A stretch of DNA of 64,000 nt from Rhodamnia argentea. Taxonomy: Eukaryota; Streptophyta; Magnoliopsida; Myrtales; Myrtaceae. Shown piece after piece: positions 45,616 through 56,344 of this stretch. Positions within the stretch are counted from its first letter, which is position 1; every line of letters begins with the position of its first letter. The notes under the pieces are model-generated. The model made no database searches and was not told where the DNA came from. It was given only the letters and a program-made list of their open reading frames with translations. The position numbers and the translations under genes were made by a program. The stretch lies in the NCBI RefSeq assembly GCF_020921035.1, contig NC_063156.1, positions 620,001 through 684,000 of the forward strand, written 5' to 3'.

Positions 45616-46012
45616 CCTATGCCATCAAAATATCGTAGCTCAAGTAGGAATAGTCTCATGATTGTAATAGTTTTGTTACATCAGACACTATTAACTTCAA
45701 TATTCCTAATCATCACTTTATGACTCTATTTTTTAACCTTTAACTTTGTTGTTCAAATATAATAGTAAGAAAACTGCAAATTCCTTCAATAATTATGGCC
45801 TTATATAACTTTATTGGTTGGGTCCCCTCTTGCTCTCCTCTTGCTCCCCACTCTACTCTTAAGCCAAAAACGAGGAAGAAGAGAAAGAAATGTATAAGAG
45901 AAGAAAGCAAAAGAGAGCTTATGTAAGGGCCAAAAGGGCACAGGGAACACTATTCATTTTTATCATTTCTTCATGATGTTGCAGAAATGGATGGTAACAT
46001 GAATTACAAGAA
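45616..46012. other. Intergenic, no gene supported
   Basis: AT-rich sequence with a CT-rich stretch (about 45825-45850) followed by a purine-rich stretch (45870-45920). Nothing else is recognised. Confidence 0.4.
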
Positions 46013-46388
46013 AAGCGTCCAAAAAATCCTCATATTGTATTTGTGCCAATTTAGTTCTAAATTTTTTTTGTACCAATTCAGTCATAAACCTTTTATACTG
46101 TGCCAATTCAAGCCTAAACCTTTTATATTGTGCCAATTGAGGCGTAAATCTTTTGTATTAGTGTCACGTAGGATAATTGCCGTCCGCATTATCGATTTCG
46201 GATCAAAATTGATCATATTCACTCATTTATATAAATACAAAAAATTTAGGACTGAATTGGCACCAATAAAAAAAGGTTTAAAATTGAATTGGTACAAATG
46301 TAAAAAATTTAGGACTCAATTGACACTAAAAAAAGATTTAGAATTAAATTTGTTCCATGTAATAGATTGAGGACTCTTTTGATATTTT
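46013..46388. mobile_element. Inverted-repeat MITE, coreless copy
   Basis: Opens near AAAAGCGTCCAAAAAATCC and closes near 'ggactcttttgatattttttcc'. The interior repeats 'cataaaccttttatactgtgccaattcaagcc'-type words. Same family as 33792-34371; target duplication not clear. Confidence 0.6.
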
Positions 46389-46754
46389 TTCCGTGAATGA
46401 CAATTCGTAAACCAGAGAGAATATCATAACAAATAGATAAACTGACAAGAAAATTTATCCTACTAAATCTTAAATATAAAACTAAGACCTAATCGAATTA
46501 TTATTATTATTATAAGTGAAGTGAGTCAATTGAAAGCCCAAACGAGGATACTCATAAACGTGTCAAACTAGGGTACGGATCGTTATCTTTTGAGATTTGC
46601 ATTCAATCCGAATATTCGTTTCTCGGGGTTGCGTAGCTCGAAAATGCAGAATCATAGCGGATGGGAAAAGCCGATAGATCTTGTCGGATGAAGATCAATT
46701 AGATTGTGCAAGAAAAAGAAATCTGACATTTTGGTAAACAGAATTCCACGGAAA

Positions 46755-47624
46755 AGACATTAAAAGTGCTGTAATTTTTGTGGCGCTCATTTTATCACAA
46801 AAATTATTCGCCAAATCACATGTCACTTTCTTGGAAAAAAACAACACTTAAATACCAACTTAGATTTGAGATGTCGGAAATCCGACTTGGCTGTATTTTA
46901 ATATTTTTTTGACTGACGAGGCTAGCCGGAACTGTGGAAAAATTCAATGAAGAAGCCCTTAAACTACGTCACCTTACATGGAAAGCCCCAAATTTCCTCT
47001 CTTCTTCAAAGCCTAACATAATGCTTGGCGTTTTGTTTCTAAATTTACCTCGCCTTGAAATCTTAATTTCAACCGACGTTTGGGGGAAAATCAAGAGCTG
47101 AATCTTGCGATGGACAGAAGAATAAGCAAAAGCGCTCGAGTTCGTATCAACAAAGTCAAGAGGAAGGTGAAAAATAATTAAATTATGTAAAACTGGATTC
47201 TTGGAGCTTATCAGCGGATTTTTTTCTCCACACCGAGGACAACAACATCGGACCCGTGGACTGCCCTTGATAATGGCTTCAAGGGTGTACTCCACTTGGA
47301 ACAATTGGCCGTGCAGCGAGAAAAATGGTTATTGCCGATCGTAGCGAGTCATTTCACTTTAATTTACGCGCTCAAACTTTGTGCTAGGAAGCTTGTGCTT
47401 CGCTTGATGATCAGTGAATATTGCCTAGCGATGGAGAGAGACCAAGTGAGAGAGATTGATAGTTTTTTCATAAAGGGTCACCTCATTAACATGTTATTAT
47501 TGCAGAATTTATTACCCAAGATGCATAAGTGACTGTTTTTTCTTCGATGTGACATTAAAGTACTCCAAAGATAGTTTTGACACTTCAATGAGGCCGTACG
47601 GAAGTTAAAATACTTCTAGTGTCC
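46755..47624. mobile_element. Long-inverted-repeat element, copy B
   Basis: The left end GACATTAAAAGTGC and the right end reversed GACACTAGAAGTATT open arms of about 100 bases. The interior ('ctgaatcttgcgatgga' at 47099) is homologous to copy A at 42699-45616. No transposase is readable. It lies within unit A of the PMEI duplication and has no counterpart in unit B. Confidence 0.6.
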
Positions 47625-47689
47625 GTCCTTCGTATGTCCACCTAATCATCCGGCTTTTCATGCAAATCCAGTGGTTGAATGAAGAATGA

Positions 47690-48435
47690 TTTCTTCGTCA
47701 ATTATTTGTGTGATTGTCGGCCAACGGAATCGGACTCCGCGATGGCTGGGAGCGTTCACAAAAGTGGGCCCTACCCGAGGCCCACGCCCACATGCATCGA
47801 AAAGTAAAGCCGAAAGCGCCTTCGCTTTCTTCTGCGTTTTATTCGTCCTTCGTTAAAGCCCATCCATTCGGACTTTTTCCACGTTTTATTTTGCCAACGT
47901 GGCTAGACATTCTCTCGATTGGTGTTGGGCCACATCAGCATTATGATTCCCAAGGAAAGATATTTTGACAGAATATCTTGTACGTCTTCCCTTGCACGTA
48001 GTTATCTTTTTAAACAGTGCTTAGATCGCAATCTCAATCAAGTGTGGTACACATAGAGCAATCAAACAAGGTTTAATATGGTCATCATGGACCAATCGAG
48101 TTACAAAAATCTATTATGAAACACTACGTCGAAAGTAAATTTGCTTAAATTCAACCATTCCACGTGTGGTGATAAAATGTGTAGTGATAATTCGGAATGA
48201 AAAAATAAGGCATGTACTTCATGCTCTGTAATTCTGCTACTTCCTCAAAGTAAATCCATGGGCATTGGCACGATCATGTAGACATTATAAGATTTTCGAT
48301 CCTTCGTTCGGATCATAGAATAGCTTGATTCGATTGTTTTTCACGTGTTTGGCGATGAGGTTATATGGCTTCATGTTCAACCTCTCTACATATAGAACCG
48401 CATCAGGTTTTAGCTCATGCATCTTCTTTCTTTTT
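47690..48435. other. Duplicated non-coding block upstream of PMEI A
   Basis: Aligns with 53145-53985 in unit B. It includes the conserved GTGGGCCCTACCCGAGGCCC and, in B, a TATA-like TTTATAAACACTG at about 53502. No conserved open frame spans both copies, so I call no gene. Confidence 0.45.
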
Positions 48436-49371
48436 GGGCGGCGCTATTTCCACCCTATATATGACTAAATCCATCCAATTTTCACCAGAAAGATAAAATT
48501 TCCCTCTATCATTCAATTGCAATTAAAATTGGTGGTCCTAAATTTATATCTATCTAAGATTTGCCTACCATAATTATTGTTTATTGTCGATTTTTCATGT
48601 ATTTTAAAGATACTATGTTTTTACTGTTATTAGAAATTAATTCCAATAAAAATCTGTTTGTCGAAAAGAGAAATATTCCAAGAAATCTGCTTCTTTTGTA
48701 CGTTGCCGATAACATTTATGGATGAATTGTTAAGAAGATAAAATTTAATTATATCAAAACATTGCATAAAGAAACATTTTTTTTTTCTAAAAATTCTAGT
48801 GAAATATCATCATTTTGGATTGACAAAAACAAACATCATCTAAGAACTGTTTGTGAAAAAATATCAAGATATCTCATTGTACATTAAATTGTTACTGTAT
48901 TCCGAGATGTTTTTCTAATGTCTTACATTCTTTGTATAAAAGTATCCCACCAACACACACACGAGCGCAATTAACAAAATTAATTAAAAGTTCACCAAGA
49001 AAGTGAAATTTTTTAGATAAGAGGAACAAAAAATAGATGAGTTGTTAAAAGATCAATGATAAAGAAGAGAGTTTTTAAGTTTTATACAATATCAAAGCGT
49101 ATCTTTTTTACTTACTATTAACGAGATAATTTTTCACGGAGCATGTACAAACATTATAAGAATATTTGAGAAAGCTCTTTTTTTTTATACAATAAGAAAC
49201 AAAACATGTGGAATGCTTAGTTATCGTAACTATCATAAATAGAAAAAAGAAAAAAATAAGACAAAGAGAGGATGTCATTACTTTAAACTGCAATTGAAAG
49301 ATTGATGGTACCTCTTTTTAGTATAAATGGAGATAGATTTAGTTATTTCGACGATGAAAATAGCGCCATCC
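48436..49371. mobile_element. Mutator-like element with an empty site in unit B
   Basis: A 936-bp element with left end GGGCGGCGCTATTTCCACCC and right end reversed GGATGGCGCTATTTTCATCG, the same terminal family as 40826-41882. Flanks TTTCTTTTT and TTTTGTTTT match at 7 of 9. The paralogous position in unit B (about 53980-54000) runs through 'catcttctttcttttcttcctcttttaac' uninterrupted, so it is an empty site. No coding capacity seen. Confidence 0.75.
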
Positions 49372-50400
49372 GTTTTGTTTTCCTTTTCCCCTTTTAACTT
49401 AGTTTCATATGTTAGTGGCAAAGTACTCAAGCCAAAGAAAGGGACACGAAAATCCTAGCGATGCTCGATCCCTCCTCAGGTCTCCTCCAGACAAGAACTC
49501 GACGTGTCAATCCTGAGCCCAAAAGGACCGAAAGGAATCTGACCTAGAAGGCACACAAAAATTATCCAATAAAAAGAGACAGAGAAGTCCCAAAATGTTG
49601 GAGAGAAGGACGTTTACAGTCGTGCAAGTGGACTTCCGAAGCTGGCCACGAGAGGGCAAGCTGGTGTTGCGCCGTCGCAGTACGCTACGAACTCGACCGC
49701 CAAAGGTGACCATCGAGAAGACAGGTTGAACCCCCATGGGACCACGTCCATGCAAGTTGTAGTAGCTCCCTCACTTCTAATTCACCTATCTAGTCGGATC
49801 GGGAAATGCTCAACTAATTATGTTAACACATGGATGTTATTAACCGAAAGACCTTTGCGATTATTAAAATCAGACATTCAAAACATCGTTCACCTTCAAC
49901 TCTCTATCTTTCTCTCAAAAAAATTGACAGTCTGATAGTACCATTAATTATTTTTAATCGCACGATCTTTCAATCAGCTAATTCTGGCCCAAAATCCAAA
50001 TATCTCTCTAATCCACTGCAATACGGAGGCTAATTAGGTATCCAATTGGGTCGCTAAAATGCATAGGGTTAACTATATTTCGGCCCTTTGGACCTCATCC
50101 CGTCCCCAACCCCTTTGGGAGCTTCTTTGCGTCGATGCCCCTTGTCCGGACTTTTATGTAAGATCTTTTAATAATAGCCAGTAAGGCAAGTTAGATTTTC
50201 TGACAAAAAAAAAATCGGTAAGTGTTTTATAAAAAATATGCGATAATGATATATGGATCTATAATTGAGATTATACAGTCTACGATTGTACTATCACGAA
50301 AGCATTTTCCTCCTTCCAAAATCCTTATCTACGTGGGCCGGCCATAGATCGACCCCGTCTGTATCCCATTAGCCATCCTTCACCCTTTACCTCCTTTAGT
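49372..50400. other. Upstream region of PMEI A
   Basis: 49430-49840 is conserved with unit B (54030-54440). About 49905-50355 has no counterpart there. Minus-strand frames in the conserved block (49507-49755, and 54114-54417 in B) share text only because of the duplication; they match no family. Confidence 0.45.
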
Positions 50401-50431
50401 TAACAACTTGGGCTCGCTTTCTTTCTTTCCC

Positions 50432-50439
50432 TATAAATT
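50432..50439 (+). promoter_or_regulatory. TATA box of PMEI A
   Basis: TATAAATT, 89 bases before the ATG at 50521. The surrounding GGGCTCGCTTTCTTTCTTTC leader is identical to that of PMEI B. Confidence 0.75.
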
Positions 50440-50520
50440 GGAGACGTTACTTTCCCACTTTCCTCGCCCAAACTCAACTGCTCAACTCCCTCACATATAC
50501 ACGCAGTCGCAAAGAGAGAG

Positions 50521-51123
50521 ATGGAACGATCGAGTGCTTTAGCTAATTTAGCGACGACGCTCCTCTTTTGCCTCGCCATATGTTCCTGCGCCGTCTCAAT
50601 TAGCTCAGCCCAAGCATCGACCAACACCGAGTTCATAAGAACGTCGTGCAGTAAAACCACCTACCCACGCCTGTGCTACACCTCCCTCTCCAGCCACGCC
50701 ACCCTCGTCCAAACCAGCCCCAAGCTCCTAGCCGGCGCTGCCCTCAATGTCACCCTCGACAAGGCGCGTTCGACCTCAACCATGATGCTGAGGCTGTCCC
50801 AGGCCAGAGGGATGAAGCTGAGGGAGGTTGGGGCGATGCGCGACTGCGTCGAGGAGCTGAGCAGCTCGGTGGACGAGCTGAGGCGGTCCATCGGCGAGAT
50901 GGGCGAGATCAAGAGGTCCTCCAACTTCGGGCTGATCATGAACGACGTCCAGACGTGGGTGACCGCTGCCCTGACGGATGAGAACACGTGCTCCGACGGC
51001 TTTGCCGGGAGCATGATGAATGGCAATGTGAAGACGGTTGTGAGGAATGAGATAGTGACCATCGCGCATCTCACCAGTAATGCTTTGGCCTTGATCAATC
51101 ATTACGCCTCGCTTCATGGCTAA
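50521..51123 (+). CDS. Pectin methylesterase inhibitor (PMEI), tandem copy A
   Basis: Single exon, 200 aa, ATG to TAA. Residues 1-31 are a secretory signal peptide ending near SISSAQA. The four PMEI-domain cysteines are C43, C52 (RTSCSKTTYPRLCYTSL), C109 (RDCVEEL) and C157 (NTCSDGF). VQTWVTAALTDENTCSDGF and HLTSNALALIN are family signatures. Expected role: inhibition of pectin methylesterase in the apoplast through a four-helix bundle. It differs from copy B at 11 of 200 residues, among them L100S, R132G and A162S in B, with the cysteines unchanged. The gene also resembles proteins annotated as '21 kDa protein'. An invertase inhibitor is the alternative for this fold, but the sequence looks PMEI-like. 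Confidence 0.95.
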   Translation: MERSSALANLATTLLFCLAICSCAVSISSAQASTNTEFIRTSCSKTTYPRLCYTSLSSHATLVQTSPKLLAGAALNVTLDKARSTSTMMLRLSQARGMKLREVGAMRDCVEELSSSVDELRRSIGEMGEIKRSSNFGLIMNDVQTWVTAALTDENTCSDGFAGSMMNGNVKTVVRNEIVTIAHLTSNALALINHYASLHG

Positions 51124-51814
51124 TGCCTAGTGCTAAATAGCCAGGGCCATAATCGTTACTTGTCAAGCGTGCCCAGCTAGATACATAGAGAAGGTATGGA
51201 TATACAGTATATCATTGTGAAACTCTAGGTGTTATGATGTTGATCCATAAGATCTCGATGGAGTCGTCCCATTAAAAGAATTGATGGCGCGGTTAAGGTT
51301 GCGACGAGCTGCATAAATGAGGTTAATTTTGTTTCCCCGAGTGTGCTCTGCAGTTAATGTGCGCATACATTTATTAGACTTGTATCTGGTGATCGAATGA
51401 TTCTAAATGGAGCTATTGCTTGCTGGAAAAGCCTTAAATCGACCAAACTTAGTGGACCACACATACTCTATTATGGAGGTCTTATGAATGGGCAGATTTT
51501 CGACACCATACCGAGGAATACTGGATTCTACCGAACAAGGATCCGGGGTTACCAGTTCAGTATTGCCCCCATACTTGTTAAGGGAATGAGCTTGAAACGT
51601 GCAGAAATGGAGGTTTGTTGAAATGGAAACAGGAGTACTGAACGTATGGGCAAGAGGTTGGGGATGAGGCAAGTAGAAGATAAGATAAAATCTCACTGGA
51701 TATCTATGTTGTACGAAGAAGTGGGTCGGTTGAAATGCCGACTGTTTATAGTGTTAATGGTCCGAGCCACGTGTCAAAATTTTATGGGTTAAGGACAAAA
51801 GTAACGAGAAAATT
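51124..51814. other. 3' flank of PMEI A
   Basis: The first 300 bases align with the 3' flank of PMEI B ('gatctcgatggagt', 'gaggttaattttgtttcccc'). Beyond about 51450 the copies diverge. A 74-codon frame (51397-51621) has no recognisable domain. Confidence 0.45.
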
Positions 51815-51945
51815 ATAAAAGACTCATGAACATATTATATTTATGCTAATTCAGTTCTAAATCTTTTAATTTGATTAATTTAATCCTAAATCTTTTGACA
51901 ATTTACCAATTCAATCCTAAAATTTTAATTGTGACAAATTTTTTT
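51815..51945. mobile_element. Left-arm fragment of the inverted-repeat MITE family
   Basis: Starts GAGAAAATTATAAAAGACTC and carries the arm words ('cctaaatcttttgacaatttaccaattcaatcc'-type) but stops at a poly-T run at 51948, where another repeat begins. Confidence 0.55.
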
Positions 51946-52400
51946 TTTTGTCGGAAAGAAAATTTTCATTTCATTTGAAAGATAAGTACATAACTTCAAA
52001 AAACGATTCAACCAAAGAAAAAACTTCAAAATAACGATGTAAATCAAACAAAGCAAGTAAATTTGAAAGATAAATTAACTTGGTAAATCAACTTGGTAAG
52101 CATGTAGATACTCGTTCATTTCATAAAAACGGATCGGTCATAACAACAAAGCACAACCGGCAACCGATTACCGAATTCGCATCAACATCGGTGATGAGCA
52201 CACGCCAATATTTTCTTCTCCAATAGCTATGACTTTGCCAAAAGGCGGTGCGCGCCTAAATTCGGCATTCCTAGCACCATCACCATATAAAGATAGCAAC
52301 AACACCAACAGGTTGAAAAAACACATAAGTAAATCACGGATGTAATTATTATTCGGATAGAAGAACACTCGAATCTAAATATAACTTTAGATGGGGAGAG
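51946..52400 (-). mobile_element. Probable non-LTR retroelement 3' end
   Basis: On the minus strand the sequence ends GAAATGAAAATTTTCTTTCC followed by GACAAAAAAAAA, a poly-A-tailed terminus like those of plant LINEs. No protein domain is readable upstream, so identity rests on the tail and its abutment on the truncated MITE. Confidence 0.35.
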
Positions 52401-54566
52401 AAGAGCTATAAAAGATATACCAATTGATCACAAAATCATTTTTAGATAAGCCGACTTCAAAAACAGTAGAGTGACCGACTATATGGAGCAACGGGACTAG
52501 GAGAGTACATCCGGAATAGCATATTCTTTCAACGCATTTGCGCTTCGATCTTCCAAGCTTACTGGACTAAACCCTTCACATGGAGAAAGTCGAATCACTA
52601 CTGAACCTGTTTAGTAAAAAACCAAAAAGTTACCATTGGTGAAAGATATTTTAGTAGTTGAAATAGATCCTGATTTCTAGAGAGACAACCCACTTACCTT
52701 ATATTTTCAAATCTACTAATTGGGTTATGGGTTAATGATCACAGGCCAAATTATCTGGAAAAAAAAATCGATTTACATTATATGTCAATTTCATTTTCAT
52801 ATCTATCAATATTCATATCTACAAACCAGTCAATCGAGCAAAAAGTTGGGCCGCTCATTTATAGGACTAAATCCGATTATGGCTTGTGAAACTTGTAGGG
52901 AATGGATAGATGACTTTCGAGATTTACATTCAATCCGCAAATTCATTATTGTTGCATAGCTAGAAATTGTAAAATCACAGTGGATAGGAAAAAGCCGATG
53001 AATCTTTTTGGAAGAAGATTAGTCAGTTAGGACAAGAGAGAGTAATCTGGCTTAATCAATAATTAGAGCACTCCACATAGCAAGACGATTATATACCATT
53101 CAAACACAGTGAACGAATAACGAATGATCCTGGGACCATGGTAAAACCCATGAATTATTTGTGTGATGTCAGCCGCCGGACTCCATGATGGTTGTCGGGA
53201 GTGTCCGTAAAAGTGGGCCCTACCCGAGGCCCACGCCCACATGCACTGAAGGTAAAGAGAGCCGCCGCTTTTTTTCTGCCGTTATCCGTTGTTTGTGAAA
53301 AGCGTGTCAATCCGTGCGTTCTCAAATGTTGGAGAACGCGCGCAAGCACACAAAACACCACCACCCCCTCTCCCCTCTCTTCAAAAAAAAAAAAAAAAAG
53401 GGAATACATAGGTAGGTGTCGGGCCACATCAGCACCATGATTCGCAAGGAGAGATATTTCGACAGAATGTCTTGTACAGCTTCCCTCGCGCATCGTTGTC
53501 TTTATAAACACTGCTTAAACTTAGGTCTCGAATCGAGTGGGTAGATCTTGGTCCTGCCAAAATATGAAGAATTATTGGATGGATGGGTACATATGTAGGA
53601 ATCGACCTAGGTTTAATGCGATAATTATGGACTAATCAAGTTAGGAATGCTCGTAGTCAAAGGTGGGATAGTATGGAATACTGGGTCATGGGCAAGTAGA
53701 TTTGCTTAGATTCAACAATTTCATTTGCAGTAATGACTTGAGACAAGAAACTGAGGCACTTACTTCATGCTTTAAAATTCTACCGCTTCCTCATAGTAGA
53801 TCCATCGAAATTGGTAAGCAAAATCATCGAGAATGATCAGATGTTGTGATAGAGAGGGCTCATTAATAGCAATGGCCTGACCTCGATTCAAATGTTTTTC
53901 ATGTGTCGGCGATTAGGCAATATGACTTTGATGTTCAAGTTCTCTATAGAAAGGCCTCTCGGTTTTCGGCTCATGCATCTTCTTTCTTTTCTTCCTCTTT
54001 TAACTTAGTTTCTGACGTTAGTGGTCAAGTACTTAAGCCAAAGAAAGGGGCACGAAAGTTCCAAGGGATGCTCGATCCCTCCTTAACTCTCCTCCGGATA
54101 AGAACCCGACGTGTCAATCCTGAGCCCAAAAGGACCGAAAGGAATCTGACCTAAACTCCCCAAAACTTATCCATAAACGGAGAGAGAAGTCCGAAAATGC
54201 TGGAGGGAAAGATGTCTCCAGTCGTGCAAGTGGAATCCCGAAGCTGGCCACCAGAGGGCAAGTTGATGTGGCGCCGTCGCAATACGCTGCGAACTTGGTC
54301 GCTAAAGATGGCCATCGAGAAGACTGCTTGAAGCCCATGGGACCTCCTGGTCCCTCCAAGTTGTGGCAGCTGCCTCAATTCCAATTCACCTATCAAGTCG
54401 ACCGGGGAAATGCTCAACTAATTATGTTCCCACATGGATATTGCAAACTGAAACATCTTTGTGATTATTGTGCTCAGACGTTCAAAAGATCGTATTATCC
54501 CACGAGCCACCCTTCACCCTTTTTCTCCTTTTGGTTCACAACTTGGGCTCGCTTTCTTTCTTTCCC

Positions 54567-54574
54567 TATAAATT
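54567..54574 (+). promoter_or_regulatory. TATA box of PMEI B
   Basis: TATAAATT, 94 bases before the ATG at 54661, within leader text shared with PMEI A. Confidence 0.75.
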
Positions 54575-54660
54575 GGAGATCTTCCTTTCCCACTTTCATC
54601 GCCCAACTCTACTCCTCAACTCACTCACTCACTCACAAACACCCTCAGTCACAAAGAGAG

Positions 54661-55263
54661 ATGGAACGATCGAGTGCTTTGGCCAATTTAGCAACAACGC
54701 TCCTCTTTTGCCTTGCCATTTGTTCCTGCGCCATCTCAATTAGCTCAGCCCAAGCATCGACCAACACCGAGTTCATAAGAACGTCGTGCAGTAAAACCAC
54801 CTACCCACGCCTGTGCTACACCTCCCTCTCCAGCCACGCCACCCTCGTCCAAACCAGCCCCAAGCTCCTTGCCGGCGCTGCCCTCAATGTCACCCTCGAC
54901 AAGGCGCGCTCGACCTCAACCATGATGGTGAGGCTGTCCCGGGCCCAGGGGATGAAGTCAAGGGAGGTTGGGGCGATGCGGGACTGCGTCGAGGAGCTGA
55001 GCAGCTCGGTGGACGAGCTGAGGCGGTCCATCGGCGAGATGGGCGAGATCAAGGGGTCTTCCAACTTCGGGCTGATCATGAACGACGTCCAGACGTGGGT
55101 GAGCGCTGCCCTCACAGATGAGAACACGTGCTCCGATGGCTTTTCCGGGAGCATGATGAACGGCAATATGAAGACGGTGGTGAGGAATGAGATACTGACC
55201 ATCGCGCATCTCACCAGTAATGCTTTGGCCTTGATCAATCGTTACGCCTCGCTTCATGGCTAA
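54661..55263 (+). CDS. Pectin methylesterase inhibitor (PMEI), tandem copy B
   Basis: Single exon, 200 aa. The frame is open far upstream (an in-frame ATG at 54268), but that stretch includes the TATA box and promoter, and copy A has its start at the equivalent of 54661, so I use this ATG. Signal peptide 1-31; cysteines C43, C52, C109 and C157 as in copy A. The 11 substitutions relative to A (V25I, L90V, Q94R, R96Q, L100S, R132G, T148S, A162S, V170M, V179L, H194R) spare the cysteines and the TWV/TAALTDENTC core. Apart from V25I, all fall after residue 89; residues 26-89 are identical. Expected role: apoplastic inhibitor of pectin methylesterase. Confidence 0.95.
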   Translation: MERSSALANLATTLLFCLAICSCAISISSAQASTNTEFIRTSCSKTTYPRLCYTSLSSHATLVQTSPKLLAGAALNVTLDKARSTSTMMVRLSRAQGMKSREVGAMRDCVEELSSSVDELRRSIGEMGEIKGSSNFGLIMNDVQTWVSAALTDENTCSDGFSGSMMNGNMKTVVRNEILTIAHLTSNALALINRYASLHG

Positions 55264-55821
55264 TGCCTGATGTTAATTAGCCATGACCATCATTGTCACT
55301 TTTCAAACATACCCAGCTAGACATATGAGAGAAGTTATATAATTGTCTGGAATATACATCATATGTTTGTGAAACTCTAGCGTGATGCTGTTGATCTATA
55401 AGATCTCGATGGAGTTGCCAGATTAAAGGAATTGATAAGATGCATAAATGAGGTTAATTTTGTTTCCCCAGGTGTGCTCTGCACTTAATTTGTGCACAAC
55501 TTGTATCTACCGATCCAATTGATTGGAATGGAGCTAGCTATTGTTTGCTGGACTTTTCTTTCCCTATTTTGATGACCCAAGTTTGATGCCCATGCAGTGC
55601 TATTTTCGGGCACGAGCAACTAGCCCGAAAATTTGGACATGCAGTAATCATCGATTTTTAGGCTTATTTTATAAAAAGGTTAACTAACAACGCATAGGTA
55701 TAAAATTCGACACATGGACAGGGAATGTCGTAAATATTTCGTGAGGTGAAAATTGATGATATCATTACACAATCATCGTGCATATCTTGCATATCTAGCA
55801 GTAGCTCGTGATGGCCACAAG
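55264..55821. other. 3' flank of PMEI B
   Basis: The first 300 bases align with the flank of PMEI A. The rest, up to the hAT-type element at 55822, is AT-rich without recognisable content. Confidence 0.4.
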
Positions 55822-56334
55822 TAGGAGTGAGCGAATCGGACCGCCCGAACCGGGAACGCCCGGACCGGATTGGGACCCGGTGGTCCGGTTCCGGTTCTAG
55901 GGTACACCAGGACCGGATCAATCGAATTTTTTTTTAATTTTGATAAAGAAAACTCCATGCGCATGGAGTTTCTCGATCTTGCCTTTTTAGTCCCCAAACG
56001 AAATCCTCATCTCAATCTTACCTCATTTGGTTCCCGAGCCGTTTTTGATCCAAAGGGAGATCGTTTTTGCTTGAATCTCATGTGCATTTTGGAAACAATC
56101 TTGCAAAAAGTTCTCCGCTTTGCCTTGAAAAACCAGTTTCGGAAAATGAACTCGAACTTTTTATGTCCAGCCTCTATATTTGTTGGACCGGGACCGTCCG
56201 GAAATGGTGCATTTTTTTTTTTTGGCATGTGTCCAATTCAATAGAACCGCCCAGGGACCGCACCAGACCGGTGGTCCCGGTTCTCAATTTTTTGGAATCG
56301 GAAACCGAACCGAATCGGGAATTGATCACTTCTA
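55822..56334. mobile_element. hAT-type non-autonomous element with perfect 8-bp TSD
   Basis: A 513-bp element with left end TAGGAGTGAGCGAATCGG and right end reversed TAGAAGTGATCAATTCCC. It is flanked by GCCACAAG at 55814-55821 and 56335-56342, an exact 8-bp duplication. Both ends are rich in GGACCGG/CCGGTCC, like the element at 1936. No transposase. Confidence 0.9.
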
Positions 56335-56344
56335 GCCACAAGTG

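Larger units (their letters stand above)
42699..45616. mobile_element. Long-inverted-repeat element, copy A, with nested insertions
   Basis: The left arm (about 42699-42850) contains GAAAGTTTCATATGGCGC; the right arm reversed (about 45520-45616) reads GAAAAATTTCATATGACGC. The arms pair over roughly 110 bases. The interior, for example 'ctgaagcatgcgatgga' at 43269, matches copy B at 46755-47624. A LINE fragment, an AT-rich MITE and the Harbinger-like element lie inside it. Outer target duplications could not be fixed. Confidence 0.6.
46420..51450 (+). repeat. Segmental duplication, unit A (contains PMEI A)
   Basis: Colinear with unit B at about 52690-55560. Matching blocks include 47690-47790 with 53145-53250 ('gtgggccctacccgaggccc' in both), 49430-49840 with 54030-54440 ('gtgtcaatcctgagcccaaa' in both), and the PMEI gene with its promoter and 3' flank. 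Unit A is longer because of transposon insertions (46755-47624 and 48436-49371) and about 0.45 kb extra near 49905-50355. Outer limits are approximate. Confidence 0.75.
52690..55560 (+). repeat. Segmental duplication, unit B (contains PMEI B)
   Basis: The shorter partner of unit A (about 46420-51450). Its left part (52930-53050, 'gaaaaagccgatgaatctt') matches 46650-46740; its right part ends in the 3' flank of PMEI B. It lacks the two transposons of unit A, which accounts for most of the length difference. Confidence 0.75.

Noticed and set aside
49507-49755. Minus-strand frame in the duplicated block, similar to 54114-54417
   Set aside because: Similarity is due to the segmental duplication; the reading differs by frame shifts and matches no family.
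50400-51117. Antisense and frame-shifted readings over the PMEI genes (also 54813-55257)
   Set aside because: Their conservation between the copies follows from the duplication; the sense frame explains the sequence.
54268-54660. Upstream ATG giving a 331-aa PMEI B
   Set aside because: The extension spans the TATA box and promoter and is not open in the equivalent way in copy A.
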